Source of the DNA: Algimonas porphyrae
Lineage (GTDB): Bacteria > Pseudomonadota > Alphaproteobacteria > Caulobacterales > Maricaulaceae
Length of the DNA: 64,000 bases
Direction: 5' to 3'
NCBI RefSeq assembly: GCF_041429795.1
Contig: NZ_CP163424.1
Coordinates: 2,978,001 to 3,042,000 of the forward strand
Shown here: in pieces, positions 37,337 to 46,455 of the stretch
Layout of the letters: each line of letters opens with the position of its first letter
Position numbering within the stretch: position 1 is the stretch's first letter
Made by a program: the position numbers and the translations under genes
Notes under the pieces: model-generated
What the model was told of the DNA's origin: nothing
The model's input: only the letters and a program-made list of their open reading frames with translations
The model's database searches: none

Positions 37337-37452
37337 GGCAGCGCGGTCCGTGACGGCGAGGAAGCAAATTGCCGTCTGTTACGGGCGTGGCAAGCGAGTC
37401 GCAAGCGGGATGTTCGACATCATCGCAGGACGCAAACGCAAGACCGCAGCAT

Positions 37453-37998
37453 TCAGCCTGCGCGGCTGTAAGCCTCCGCCATCCAGCCTTTCACGGCATC
37501 ATCGAAATCCGCCGCCGTTTCGAGTCGCACCCGATGGGAGCACATGGCGTTGTAAGTCTCGAGTCGCCCTTCGGCGGGATCACCCTTGAGGGCCAAACCT
37601 AGATCGATCCGGCTCTTCGTGGCTGGCGTGATGAGCGCGAACTGCTTCTTGCGGCGCAGACTATGGGACGCTTTCTTCGGCGCGAACTCGACATCCTCAC
37701 CGAGCGTTTTCGCAAAGGCGACAATGGCGTCATGAAGAGGTTTCAAACCCGCCTTGGCACCGGAATATTGCGCCGCGATCAGATCTTCGGTCTCTCCGGT
37801 GTCGCGGATCTTCGCCGAAATCAGATTGGCAAAGCCATGCGTCACACCATGTTCGGTCTTGAGAAAGCCGACGATCTGACCATGTTTTTCCAGCCCTTCC
37901 GCAGCGACGAGCCGGGTCCACTCATCCAGTGTCTTGCCCGTCTTCTCGGGAATATTGGCCAGCATTGTCGCCAATTGCTGTTCCGGTGTTGTCGCCAT
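37453..37998 (-). CDS. DUF4287/DUF5655 domain protein
   Basis: 181 residues. The N-terminal segment (LATMLANIPEKTGKTLDEWTRLV and KTEHGVTHGFANLIS) resembles DUF4287, and the C-terminal half (KKQFALITPATKSRIDLGL, RLETYNAMCSHRVRL) resembles DUF5655. Function is not known. I start at ATG 37998, giving the usual N-terminus; a longer frame extends to 38037. The order with the ABM and DUF1304 genes on the same strand could be an operon with gaps of 51 bases or less. Confidence 0.78.
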   Translation of the reverse strand: MATTPEQQLATMLANIPEKTGKTLDEWTRLVAAEGLEKHGQIVGFLKTEHGVTHGFANLISAKIRDTGETEDLIAAQYSGAKAGLKPLHDAIVAFAKTLGEDVEFAPKKASHSLRRKKQFALITPATKSRIDLGLALKGDPAEGRLETYNAMCSHRVRLETAADFDDAVKGWMAEAYSRAG

Positions 37999-38049
37999 GT
38001 TGGTCCCCTTCTCCGATATAATGTCTGGCCCGGACACGACTGACCTGCC

Positions 38050-38352
38050 CTATCCGCGAGGGTCGATCTCATTCGCATCGAAAATCGTCATGATTGGCTC
38101 TTCTGACAGGAGCGGTCGCAGATCACGGACGAAGGCCCGTGACGCATCCAACTGGAAATGCGTCATTAAGGCTGACATGTCCTGCCAAAGTTCGACGAAC
38201 ACGAAACGCGACGCGTTTTCGCAATCGACCGAGACATTATGCGCAATGCAGCCCGGCTCAGATTGTGAGCGCTTCACATGGGTCAGGCTCAATGCGCGCA
38301 CTGCGTCCGCCTGCCCGGGCTTGGCAATGACTGAACCGGTTACAACAATCAT
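38050..38352 (-). CDS. Antibiotic biosynthesis monooxygenase (ABM) family protein
   Basis: 100 residues, typical of small ABM/YgiN-like ferredoxin-fold proteins: N-terminal VVTGSVIAKPGQADAVRAL, central SQSEPGCIAHNVSVDCEN and FVFVELWQDMSALMTHF. Probably a small cytoplasmic oxygenase or quinone-linked protein. The start overlaps the stop of the DUF1304 gene (ATGA), so they are coupled. Confidence 0.82.
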   Translation of the reverse strand: MIVVTGSVIAKPGQADAVRALSLTHVKRSQSEPGCIAHNVSVDCENASRFVFVELWQDMSALMTHFQLDASRAFVRDLRPLLSEEPIMTIFDANEIDPRG

Positions 38353-38726
38353 GATCTGGCTTTCAGAACCATCAGGCTGAGAATGGCGAGACCCGCCGGA
38401 ACCGTCTGGACGAAAATGATATTCATGGATGCCGTCACCGCGCCAAAGACACCTGCGACTGCGACACAGGCCAGGAAAAAGTAAGCGACATTACGTTTCC
38501 AGTTCACGTCCTTGATGAGAAACAGTGCCCAGATCAGTCCCGCTGCCAGGAAGCCATTATAGAGCCCCTGATTGGCGGCCAGAACCTTGGTCGGCGTGAA
38601 CAGATCCGACGGAATCGTGGTAAAAACCTTCGGCCCCCGGCTCTCCCACAGGAACATCTCGAAGACGAGAATATAGGCATGAATGAGCGCGACGAGCCCG
38701 ATCAGAATTTTGCTGATAGTGTGCAT
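38349..38726 (-). CDS. DUF1304 family membrane protein
   Basis: 125 residues with four transmembrane helices. Family signature ALIHAYILVFEMFLWE is near the N-terminus and AANQGLYNGFLAAGL in the middle. Inner membrane, function unknown. First gene of the DUF1304/ABM pair. Confidence 0.85.
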   Translation of the reverse strand: MHTISKILIGLVALIHAYILVFEMFLWESRGPKVFTTIPSDLFTPTKVLAANQGLYNGFLAAGLIWALFLIKDVNWKRNVAYFFLACVAVAGVFGAVTASMNIIFVQTVPAGLAILSLMVLKARS

Positions 38727-39008
38727 GTGGATGCCCCATTATTCATCGCCAAAGATCCTCGCCTCCCACCCTATATGGGCGACAGGCCGATCTGTCGAAT
38801 GAGCCATGGGATTTTCAGAGCAAAATTAAAGCGACGCCAAAGCGCCGCCTTTTCGCCTATTGTTTTGTTCGTGCTCGGCGCATTTGAGGCGTTCAGATTG
38901 CATCAGACATTCCCCCTTATCATCTTTTGGGATGATCGCCTGCGGCGGGATTTACAATGATTGCGATTGGCAATCTTAGACCCCTGATGCGGACGCCAAT
39001 CTGTGGGG

Positions 39009-40169
39009 CTAGAGTGAGCGCGCAATCACCATCTTCATGATCTCATTCGTGCCGCCATAGATGCGCTCGACGCGGACGTCGCGATACATGCGGCCGATCT
39101 TATATTCGTTCATATAACCGTAGCCACCAAACAGCTGCAAACAGCGGTCGACGACTTCGTTCAAGCGATCAGACGCCCAATATTTCGCCATGGACGCCGT
39201 GACGGTGTCCAGTTCGCCGCGCAGATGCTTGTCCGCACAGTCATAGACGAACGTCTTGGTCACCTGTGTGATGGTCTTGCACTCGGCCAGTTCAAACTGC
39301 GTGTTCTGGAAATCCAGGATGCGTTTGCCGAAGGCTTTGCGCTGCTTGACGTAGTCGATGGTCTCACGAAGCGCTTCTTCCATAGCCGCAACGTTCTGCA
39401 CGGCAATGTTCAGCCGTTCCTGTGGAAGCTCAGTCATGAGCTGAATAAAGCCCATGCCTTCCTGCTCGCCCAGAAGCGCGTCCGCAGGCAATTTGATATC
39501 GTCAAAGAACAGCTCGGCTGTGTCCTGGGCTTCCATACCGACCTTGTCGAGAATGCGACCGCGGCGGAAGCCTTCAACCTCGTCCGTTTCCAGCAGGAAG
39601 AGCGATTTGGCGTGTTTGCCCTCGCCGCCCGTATCCGCCACGACGACGATCAGATTGGCCGTCCCGCCATTGGTGATGAACGTCTTGGACCCGTTCAGGA
39701 TCCAGCCATTACCGTCCTTCTTGGCGTTCGTCTTGATCCCTTGCAGGTCCGACCCTGTGCCCGGTTCTGTCATCGCAATCGCGCCAACCAGTTCGCCTGA
39801 GGCCATTTTCGGCAGATATTTGCGCTTCTGCTCTTCTGTACCAAAATGCAGGATATAAGGCGCGACGATCGCATTGTGCAATGACAGGCCAAACCCATCG
39901 ACGCCCGCACGGACCAACTCTTCCATAATGATCATTTCGTGGCGATAATCGCCGCCAGCGCCGCCATATTCTTCCGGCATGGACGGGCAGAGCAGACCGT
40001 AGGAGCCAGCCTCGTCCCAGAACTTCCGGTCGACCATCTTGTTCTTGCGGAAGCTTTCCGAATGCGGCGCCATCTCGTTCTTGTAGAAGCGATAGGTCGC
40101 ATCCCGGAACATGTTGATGTCTTCTTCTTCGTACCAGTCGGGGTTTTTGAAATCGAGAACGGCGCTCAT
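39009..40169 (-). CDS. Acyl-CoA dehydrogenase (short/medium-chain type)
   Basis: 386 residues, standard length for the mitochondrial-type acyl-CoA dehydrogenases. FAD-binding segments AMTEPGTGSDLQGI and FITNGGTANLIVV, then EAQDTAELFFDDIKLP and the C-terminal RIYGGTNEIMKMVIA with the usual position of the catalytic base region. Cytoplasmic, first step of beta-oxidation or branched-chain catabolism. ATG at 40169 gives the family length; the longer frame adds an unlikely extension. A separate larger acyl-CoA dehydrogenase lies at 41256. Confidence 0.93.
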   Translation of the reverse strand: MSAVLDFKNPDWYEEEDINMFRDATYRFYKNEMAPHSESFRKNKMVDRKFWDEAGSYGLLCPSMPEEYGGAGGDYRHEMIIMEELVRAGVDGFGLSLHNAIVAPYILHFGTEEQKRKYLPKMASGELVGAIAMTEPGTGSDLQGIKTNAKKDGNGWILNGSKTFITNGGTANLIVVVADTGGEGKHAKSLFLLETDEVEGFRRGRILDKVGMEAQDTAELFFDDIKLPADALLGEQEGMGFIQLMTELPQERLNIAVQNVAAMEEALRETIDYVKQRKAFGKRILDFQNTQFELAECKTITQVTKTFVYDCADKHLRGELDTVTASMAKYWASDRLNEVVDRCLQLFGGYGYMNEYKIGRMYRDVRVERIYGGTNEIMKMVIARSL

Positions 40170-40358
40170 GGTCAGGGTCCTGTAAGAGATGAAACTAGAG
40201 GCCCCATAACAGAAAAATGCATCAGCCCACGACGCAATATCCGCATGGATGACGCTTATCATGCATGTGGTCGGATGTGGGCCTGAACGATATCGAGGCC
40301 GACCTTCGAACATGCCTGCTTCACACGCCGAGACCCCCTGCAGAGTTGTCGCGTCAAT

Positions 40359-40754
40359 CTAGGACGCAGCAAGACTGGGCAGAAGAAATGACTGCCTTGC
40401 AAGATCCGACTGAAGGCGATCATCCGGATAGAGCTGGATAAGAAAATTCTTGTTCAGAAGGTCCGGATTTGCGGACAGAAATTCATCGACATCGGTCGAT
40501 TCTTTGCGCGCCATCCGCTCCGCAATCACGCTCATGAACGCGTAGGTGATTGTCAGATTGAATTTCTCAGGAGCCCCGGCTTCCGTGGCAAGTTCCTGTA
40601 TTCCACGGGCATAAGCCGCAGCTGCATCAATGAAATCGTTTTGCGACAATAGTCGGTAAGCCAGCCGGACGTGGTCACGGTGGCCGAATTGGCGCGCGTC
40701 GACGGCTTCCGTGGGGAACAGGGAACGCCACCATTGCTGGGCAGGCGACGTCAC
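40359..40754 (-). CDS. Hypothetical protein overlapping a RHH-like gene
   Basis: 131 residues. The segment QFGHRDHVRLAYRLLSQNDF with two histidines is typical of a small uncharacterised alphaproteobacterial family. KFNLTITYAFMSVIAERMAR follows. No known domain assigned. The ATG at 40754 overlaps the stop of the RHH-like gene (ATGA), so the two act as a unit. The layout of small regulator then partner resembles toxin-antitoxin operons, but a regulatory pair without toxicity is equally possible. Confidence 0.6.
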   Translation of the reverse strand: MTSPAQQWWRSLFPTEAVDARQFGHRDHVRLAYRLLSQNDFIDAAAAYARGIQELATEAGAPEKFNLTITYAFMSVIAERMARKESTDVDEFLSANPDLLNKNFLIQLYPDDRLQSDLARQSFLLPSLAAS

Positions 40755-40999
40755 CTGTCTCCCTCTTTGAATGTATGGCTGTCACTCGCTTGCCAATCGA
40801 GATCATAGACGTCTTTCAACTGTCCGATTTTGGTGACTGTTGCCTCCGAGAACGGTGTCTTCCCTTCGAAAGCATGCAGCATGACACCTTCCACAAGGTC
40901 CCCGACCGACATGTCCAAATGCTCTGCAAGCCCCTTCAGCACTTTGAGAAGGCGCTTTTCGATCCGGATACCCGTTTGGACACGTGTTATCTTAGTCAT
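40751..40999 (-). CDS. Small ribbon-helix-helix-like protein
   Basis: 82 residues. The N-terminal RVQTGIRIEKRLLKVLKGLAEHLDMSVGDLVEGVML has a strand followed by two helices in the RHH/Arc pattern. It probably binds DNA and could repress its own operon. It is coupled by ATGA to the downstream protein. Family not identified. Confidence 0.6.
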   Translation of the reverse strand: MTKITRVQTGIRIEKRLLKVLKGLAEHLDMSVGDLVEGVMLHAFEGKTPFSEATVTKIGQLKDVYDLDWQASDSHTFKEGDR

Positions 41000-41081
41000 T
41001 TAGTATATATGTACCATCCTATCTGTTGCTGCAATTAAAAACTTCTCCCGGTCCGTATCGAGGGCAAACTGATCCGGCGCC

Positions 41082-41109
41082 AAAAAAAAGCGCGCCCGGA
41101 GGCGCGCTT
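41082..41109 (-). terminator. Rho-independent terminator downstream of the large acyl-CoA dehydrogenase
   Basis: On the minus strand AAGCGCGC(C)...(G)GCGCGCTT is followed by eight T's (AAAAAAAA at 41082-41089 on the + strand). It ends transcription of the 41256-43046 gene, with about 146 bases of structured sequence between stop and terminator. Confidence 0.85.
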
Positions 41110-41185
41110 GACTGTGCTATTGTGCCACTGTGCTTATGAAGAAGGGTCCCCTTCGCGTCCTTTGGGGAAGCGCCGCTGGCGTGGA

Positions 41186-41238
41186 GGTTTGCGTCGGACG
41201 CTTTCAGCGTCCTTGGACCCCTACCGGGGACGCAAACC
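41186..41238. repeat. Nested inverted repeat between an acyl-CoA dehydrogenase and its terminator
   Basis: GGTTTGCGTC at 41186-41195 pairs with GACGCAAACC at 41229-41238. Inside, GGACGCT at 41196-41202 pairs with AGCGTCC at 41206-41212 over a TTC loop. The result is a branched hairpin in the 3' UTR of the 41256-43046 gene. Possible small RNA, mRNA-stability element or REP-type element. Confidence 0.6.
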
Positions 41239-41255
41239 TGTAGGGCCAGCCTTAA

Positions 41256-43046
41256 TCAGAACGCCGCAGCTTCCAGCGCCATCAGAGGCTCGGCACCCGT
41301 CTTGATCTTGGCCAAGTGGCTATCGAGCATGGGGAGCATACGCAGCATGAAGTAGCGACCCGTGATCAGCTTGTTCGGATAGAAATCCTCATTCGAGCCG
41401 TCATCGATCTTGGCTTGCGCCACGACAGCCATTTTGGCCCACATATAGGCCAGCGTCGCCAGGCCCAGCATGTGCATGTAGTCGGTCGATCCTGCCCCGG
41501 CATTATTGGGGTCCTTCATGCCGTTCTGCATCAGCCACATGGTGGCTTCCGTGAGCTTGGTCTTGGCACCGCTCAGACCGTCCATGAATTCGGATATGGC
41601 GTCGTTGCCAGCATTGTCCTTCACAAACTGATCGATCTCGGCATTAAGCGTCATCAGCGCGCGACCCCCATTGCGGGCAAGCTTACGGCCAACGAGATCG
41701 AGCGCCTGTACGCCGTTCGCACCTTCATAGATCAAGGCGATGCGGTTATCGCGGACGAACTGGCTCATGCCCCACTCTTCGACAAAACCGTGTCCGCCGA
41801 AGATCTGCTGGCAGTCGATCGTCGTTTTCATCGACATATCGGTCAGGTAGCCTTTTACGACAGGCGTCAGCAGGCCGAGATAATCATCGCACTTTTCGGC
41901 GAGTTTTTCGTCTTCCGTATGCTTCTCAATATCTTCGTGCTTGGCCGCCCAGTAGAGGAGCGCGCGACCGGCTTCGTTGAAGGCCTTGGTTTCCATCAGC
42001 ATCCGGCGAACGTCGGGATGGACGATGATGGGATCGGCGGGCTTCTCTTCGTTCTGCGGACCCGTCAGGGCGCGGCCCTGAATGCGGTCTTTGGCGTAGA
42101 TGGCCGCATTCTGATAGGCGACTTCCGACTGACCAAGCCCTTGCAGGCCAACGCCGATGCGGGCTTCGTTCATCATGACGAACATGACGCGCAGACCCTT
42201 ATTCTCTTCGCCGATCAGATAGCCTTCCGCTTCGTCGTAATTCATGACGCAGGTCGAGTTGCCGTGAATGCCCATCTTCTCTTCGATGGAGCCGCAGGAG
42301 ACGGCATTACGCTCGCCCGGATCTTCATTCTCGTCCAGTTTGAACTTCGGCACGATGAAGAGCGAAATCCCCTTTGTACCCGCGGGTGCACCTTCGATGC
42401 GCGCCAGAACGAGGTGGACGATGTTGTCGCTCATATCGTGCTCACCGGCGGAGATGAAAATCTTCTGGCCGGAAATCTTGTAGCTGCCATCGGCTTGCGG
42501 GACGGCTTTCGTTTTCAGCATACCAAGGTCTGTGCCGCAATGTGGCTCGGTCAGGTTCATCGTGCCGGTCCATTCGCCGGACATCATTTTGGGCAGATAG
42601 GTCTGCTTCTGCTCATCGGACCCGCCGACCTGGATCGCCTTGATCGCGCCGCCCGTCAGGCCGGGATACATGGCAAAGGCCATGTTGGAGGATGTCCACA
42701 TTTCCGAGGCAGCAATCTGCAACATGCCGGGCATGCCCTGACCGCCATAGGTCGGATCCATAGAGAGTGACGTCCAGCCATTTTCTGTCATCTGCTTATA
42801 GGCGTCCTTGAAGCCTGTCGGTGTGGTGACACTGCCGTCCGCATTCCGGGTACAGCCTTCATGGTCGCCAACCACGTTGAGCGGCGCGAGGACTTCTTCT
42901 GAGAATTTGGACGCTTCGCCGAGAATGGCATCGGCCAGATCGCGGTCGACCTCCGAGAACGCTTCATACTGCGTCAGGTCTTCGAAACCGAGAACTTCGT
43001 GAAGCAGGAATTGCATATCCCGGACGGGAGCCTTGTAGCTGGGCAT
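41256..43046 (-). CDS. Acyl-CoA dehydrogenase, large (about 600-residue) type
   Basis: 596 residues. It has the N-terminal extra domain (PVRDMQFLLHEVLGFE), the FAD-binding domain (MNLTEPHCGTDLGMLKT, QKIFISAGEHD), LIYEGANGVQALDLVGRKL at the C-terminal helices and a C-terminal extension of the PF12806 type. It may act on long-chain or unusual acyl-CoA. The ATG overlaps the MerR stop as TAATG, so regulator and enzyme are probably one transcript. Separate gene from the shorter dehydrogenase at 39009. Confidence 0.92.
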   Translation of the reverse strand: MPSYKAPVRDMQFLLHEVLGFEDLTQYEAFSEVDRDLADAILGEASKFSEEVLAPLNVVGDHEGCTRNADGSVTTPTGFKDAYKQMTENGWTSLSMDPTYGGQGMPGMLQIAASEMWTSSNMAFAMYPGLTGGAIKAIQVGGSDEQKQTYLPKMMSGEWTGTMNLTEPHCGTDLGMLKTKAVPQADGSYKISGQKIFISAGEHDMSDNIVHLVLARIEGAPAGTKGISLFIVPKFKLDENEDPGERNAVSCGSIEEKMGIHGNSTCVMNYDEAEGYLIGEENKGLRVMFVMMNEARIGVGLQGLGQSEVAYQNAAIYAKDRIQGRALTGPQNEEKPADPIIVHPDVRRMLMETKAFNEAGRALLYWAAKHEDIEKHTEDEKLAEKCDDYLGLLTPVVKGYLTDMSMKTTIDCQQIFGGHGFVEEWGMSQFVRDNRIALIYEGANGVQALDLVGRKLARNGGRALMTLNAEIDQFVKDNAGNDAISEFMDGLSGAKTKLTEATMWLMQNGMKDPNNAGAGSTDYMHMLGLATLAYMWAKMAVVAQAKIDDGSNEDFYPNKLITGRYFMLRMLPMLDSHLAKIKTGAEPLMALEAAAF

Positions 43047-43564
43047 TAGATTGATCCTTGTTGGGCAATGAGATGTTTTTTGAAAGCCGCCTGGTAACGG
43101 TCGGCAAGGTTGGAGACGTCCTGTGTCTGGTCGTCGGAATTCTGGGTCAGATAGTCATCGATCACGGACACGATTTCGGTCATGTCGCGCTCGAGCAGCG
43201 CCACGTCACGGCGGCGGTCGGCCAGACCATCGATGACGGCCTGAAAATTGTCGCGACGGCGGCGCAATTCCTTTGCGTCGCTGATCCGGCCCTCAAGCAC
43301 GTCGAAAACGGCGCGGATGTCATCGAGCGAAAAGCCGAGCCGCTTACCGCGCAGAATGCGTTCGAACCGGGCATGGTCGCGACGATGAAACGTCCGGCTC
43401 TGGCCGGTCCGTTCGGGGCTGAGCAGACCTTTATCTTCATAGAAGCGCACGGTCCGGGGCGTGACGCCGAACATGTCGGCGAATTCGCGGATGGTCCACG
43501 AGGATTTGCCCGAATCCGTCTGCGCGTCTTTTCGCGGTGGATTTGTGTGTGATTCCGTAAGCAC
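43046..43564 (-). CDS. MerR-family transcriptional regulator
   Basis: 172 residues. The N-terminal winged helix (WTIREFADMFGVTPRTVRFYEDKGLLSPERTG) and RRDHARFERILRGKRLGFSLDDIRAV match MerR; a coiled coil follows (ELRRRRDNFQAVIDGLADRRRDVALLE). Such regulators next to acyl-CoA dehydrogenases control fatty-acid or leucine catabolism (LiuR-like). It overlaps the dehydrogenase start by one base. The upstream gap to the podJ-like gene contains a CtrA box. Confidence 0.9.
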   Translation of the reverse strand: MLTESHTNPPRKDAQTDSGKSSWTIREFADMFGVTPRTVRFYEDKGLLSPERTGQSRTFHRRDHARFERILRGKRLGFSLDDIRAVFDVLEGRISDAKELRRRRDNFQAVIDGLADRRRDVALLERDMTEIVSVIDDYLTQNSDDQTQDVSNLADRYQAAFKKHLIAQQGSI

Positions 43565-43628
43565 GTGTCGTCCATGACAGACCTTTACGTTAACGTCAAG
43601 GTAAAGATGAAATTGTTCCGTTAACGGT

Positions 43629-43644
43629 TTAACCGCGCCTTAAC
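43629..43644 (+). promoter_or_regulatory. CtrA binding site upstream of the podJ-like gene
   Basis: TTAA-CCGCGCC-TTAAC matches the CtrA consensus TTAA-N7-TTAAC perfectly. It is 93 bases upstream of the podJ-like start and may also affect the divergent MerR gene. A nearby GTTAACGG at 43620 is a half-site. Confidence 0.65.
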
Positions 43645-43736
43645 CATAGTCGGGCGAAGGGGTACCTTATGCGGGCCGGACGTCCGCAGTGCGGGTCACT
43701 GATTCGTATGATGCAAGATGCAGGGGATGCCCCGTC

Positions 43737-46445
43737 ATGGTCGGCAAGGTATCTGAAAATCCAGAAGAGGCCGAGGGCGCGACGGCCGGGCCTGATCCCG
43801 ATGCCCCATCATCATCCATGAGCGATAACCCCAACCCGAATTCCACACCCCGACGCAAGGCTGCGCCCCGTAAAGCCGCAAAAAAGACTGCGACCCGTTC
43901 CAAGGCTGACCTTCAGGCGGATCTCGACAAGCTGGAAGCCCGCCTGAAACGCGCTGACAGCGTGACTCGCAAAAGCGTGGAGTCGCTGGAAACCGTGGTC
44001 ACGACATTGCAGGCCAGTCTGAAAACGGCGCAGTCGACGCAAAAGGGGCAACTCACCAAACACGTCAACCGTCTGACCCGTCGCCTGGACGCGCAAGTGG
44101 ACGATACCAAAGCGCTGATCCGGCGTGAACTTCGCGATGCGCTGGCCGGAGCAGGATCGACCGGGGGCGTCGATGCGCTGGATGCAGCCCTGTCGCGCGC
44201 GACCGAGCGCATGGACGAAGCCGAAATATCGCAAGCGGCCGCGATCACCCGCGTCAATCGCCATCTGGCCGATATTGCGCGCGCCGTCGATGCGCGCCTG
44301 AAGGACGAAAGCGACGCCCGCCAGGCCGAGATGGCCACGATCGACACGCGCATTATCGAGACTGTGTCCGGTGCGACGGCAAAGATCACGGACCGTATTT
44401 CCATTATCGAGCGCGACAGTGCCCGGGCTTTCGACAAGATCGGCGAGACAATGGAGCAGCTTCACCGCAAGGTCGAGCAGCGCCGCTCCGCATCGGAAGA
44501 CGGTATTGGCGAACGCATCGCCGAACTGGCCGCACAGACCCAGTCGGGTTTCGATGCCTATCAATCCCGCGTCGAACAGCGCTTCGAGGAGATGGAAGCC
44601 CGTCACATTGCCGTCGGAACAGGCGTTGCGGAACGGGCGATCGAACGCGTCAATCAGGAACTGGACGAGAAAATCAACGCCTTAAAATCGCGATTGGCCG
44701 AACTGGAACGCCGTCCCGTCGAGATGCCAGCCCTGCCGGCACCCGTATTGGCCACGCAACCTAAAGAGGTCACGCCCGAAGCCGAAGTCGTCCAGGCGGC
44801 AGAAAAAGATGAGTCCCAGTCACTGCGCGACCGTCTGACATCGTTCCGCAAGCCGTCTGACGAACCTGCGACCCTTGCTCCAGCAGCGCTGGATCAGACA
44901 CAGGCCGCCAACCCCTATGCCGCCGCGCTCGGAGCCAGTGCCGCATCCGGTGGGCGGGGTCTCGCTGTGCCAGCCGCACCGTTCGAACCGCTTCCTTCTC
45001 CTTTCGAGGCGCAAGACCCCGGATCACCGGTCGTTGCCTTCCCGGTTCCGGTCCCTCCCGCCCCCAGCCTGAAACCGGATGGACCGCCGCTGCCACCGTT
45101 CCAGATGCCAACCGCCGGACAAGGCTATAATACGCCCGACTTCGAATCCGCTCCCCTGCCGGAAGCCGTCTACGCCAATCCGGCCTATGCCGATGATGGC
45201 AATACGCCTGCAACCGGCGTCATGGATTCGCCCATGGCCATTCGGGTCGCCGGGGAAAACCGGGCGCCGCGCCGCAAACTGAACTTACCGTCTTTACCGC
45301 TATCCTCTCCGCCGCTTCGCATCGCTTTGCTAGCAGGCGGGGTCGTCATTATCGCCTTTCTCGCCGGACGCATGATCTTGGGAACGGGCAGCCTGTCCAG
45401 CAGCGATCCGCAAAATGTGCCGCCTGCCGCCGTACAGACGCAACCGGCTGTCACCACGACGCAAATGCCGATGCAGGGCTACACGCTGCCGACGGGCACT
45501 GCGCCGGATGGTACGGCACTGCCTCAGTCGGACCCGGCTCTTTCCGGCCTGCCGGGCGGCGTCGATACGCAAAACGCGCCGATCGGCGATTATGTCGAAA
45601 CGCAGCCCGTCACCTTCATCGATGCCGAACTCGACACGCTGGACGCCGCCGTCGAAGCTGGAAACCCGATCGCACAGTTCCAGATGGGACTCGCCAAACT
45701 GGATGCCGGCGAGACCGAAGATGGGGCGGCCCTTGTCCGGGAAGCCGCCAGTGCCAATCAGCCCGCCGCTCTATACCGTCTCGCCAAACTCTATGAGGCC
45801 GGCGAAGGCGTGCCGCGTGACGACACGCTGGCACGTCAGCTGATCGAGCGCGCGGCGCGCGGCGGCAACCGGATCGCCATGCATGATCTGGGGCTTTACT
45901 ATGCCGAAGGTCGAGGCGGCGTGGAGATGAACATGCTGACCGCCAAGGCCTGGTTCGAACAGGCCGCCCGTCGCGACGTGGTCGACTCGCAATATAATCT
46001 GGCTGTCCTGTCCGAAAGTCCTGACACAGGCGCAGAACCGGACACGCAGGAAGCCTTTTTCTGGTATTCGATCGCTGCACGACAGGGGGATCAATTCGCC
46101 ATTCAGCGTCGGGATGCGCTTCGCAATACGTTTGACGCGGCGACACTGAGCGCCATTCAGACGCGCCTTGACGCCTTCCAGCCGCGCGAGATCGACGAGG
46201 CCGCCAACGGGATTTTCACCAATCTACCCTGGGTTCAGGCGAACGCGCCCGCAACCCGTGACCAGATCCGTACAGCCCAAGCCCGTCTTGCCGCTCTGGG
46301 CTATCAGGTCGGCACGCCGGACGGTCTGATGGGTGAGCGGACCCGCACCGCCATTCGCCGTTTCCAGCGTGAGAACGGCCTGACGGAAACGGGCAACGTC
46401 AATGCCGCGCTACTTAATCGCCTGTCCCAGGCTGGCGGAGCCTGA
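43737..46445 (+). CDS. PodJ-like polar localisation protein (coiled coil, TM, Sel1 repeats, peptidoglycan-binding)
   Basis: About 902 residues. Residues 1-30 are acidic and the next part basic (RRKAAPRKAAKK), then a long coiled-coil/helical region to about residue 330. A proline-rich linker leads to one transmembrane helix near 525-545 (RIALLAGGVVIIAFLAGR). Sel1-type repeats follow at about 635-790 (NPIAQFQMGLAKLDAG, AARGGNRIAMHDLGLYYAEG), and a PG_binding_1 domain ends the protein (LAALGYQVGTPDGLMGERTRTAIRRFQ). This order matches PodJ, the cell-pole organiser of Caulobacter. Earlier starts (GTG 43689) or a later ATG at 43818 are possible. Confidence 0.75.
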   Translation: MVGKVSENPEEAEGATAGPDPDAPSSSMSDNPNPNSTPRRKAAPRKAAKKTATRSKADLQADLDKLEARLKRADSVTRKSVESLETVVTTLQASLKTAQSTQKGQLTKHVNRLTRRLDAQVDDTKALIRRELRDALAGAGSTGGVDALDAALSRATERMDEAEISQAAAITRVNRHLADIARAVDARLKDESDARQAEMATIDTRIIETVSGATAKITDRISIIERDSARAFDKIGETMEQLHRKVEQRRSASEDGIGERIAELAAQTQSGFDAYQSRVEQRFEEMEARHIAVGTGVAERAIERVNQELDEKINALKSRLAELERRPVEMPALPAPVLATQPKEVTPEAEVVQAAEKDESQSLRDRLTSFRKPSDEPATLAPAALDQTQAANPYAAALGASAASGGRGLAVPAAPFEPLPSPFEAQDPGSPVVAFPVPVPPAPSLKPDGPPLPPFQMPTAGQGYNTPDFESAPLPEAVYANPAYADDGNTPATGVMDSPMAIRVAGENRAPRRKLNLPSLPLSSPPLRIALLAGGVVIIAFLAGRMILGTGSLSSSDPQNVPPAAVQTQPAVTTTQMPMQGYTLPTGTAPDGTALPQSDPALSGLPGGVDTQNAPIGDYVETQPVTFIDAELDTLDAAVEAGNPIAQFQMGLAKLDAGETEDGAALVREAASANQPAALYRLAKLYEAGEGVPRDDTLARQLIERAARGGNRIAMHDLGLYYAEGRGGVEMNMLTAKAWFEQAARRDVVDSQYNLAVLSESPDTGAEPDTQEAFFWYSIAARQGDQFAIQRRDALRNTFDAATLSAIQTRLDAFQPREIDEAANGIFTNLPWVQANAPATRDQIRTAQARLAALGYQVGTPDGLMGERTRTAIRRFQRENGLTETGNVNAALLNRLSQAGGA

Positions 46446-46455
46446 CACAGACATT

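Noticed and set aside
38679-38960. Plus-strand ORF of 93 residues upstream of the short acyl-CoA dehydrogenase region
   Set aside because: It overlaps the DUF1304 start antisense, has mixed composition and no ribosome binding site; only a short hydrophobic stretch (LFVLGAFEAF) looks protein-like.
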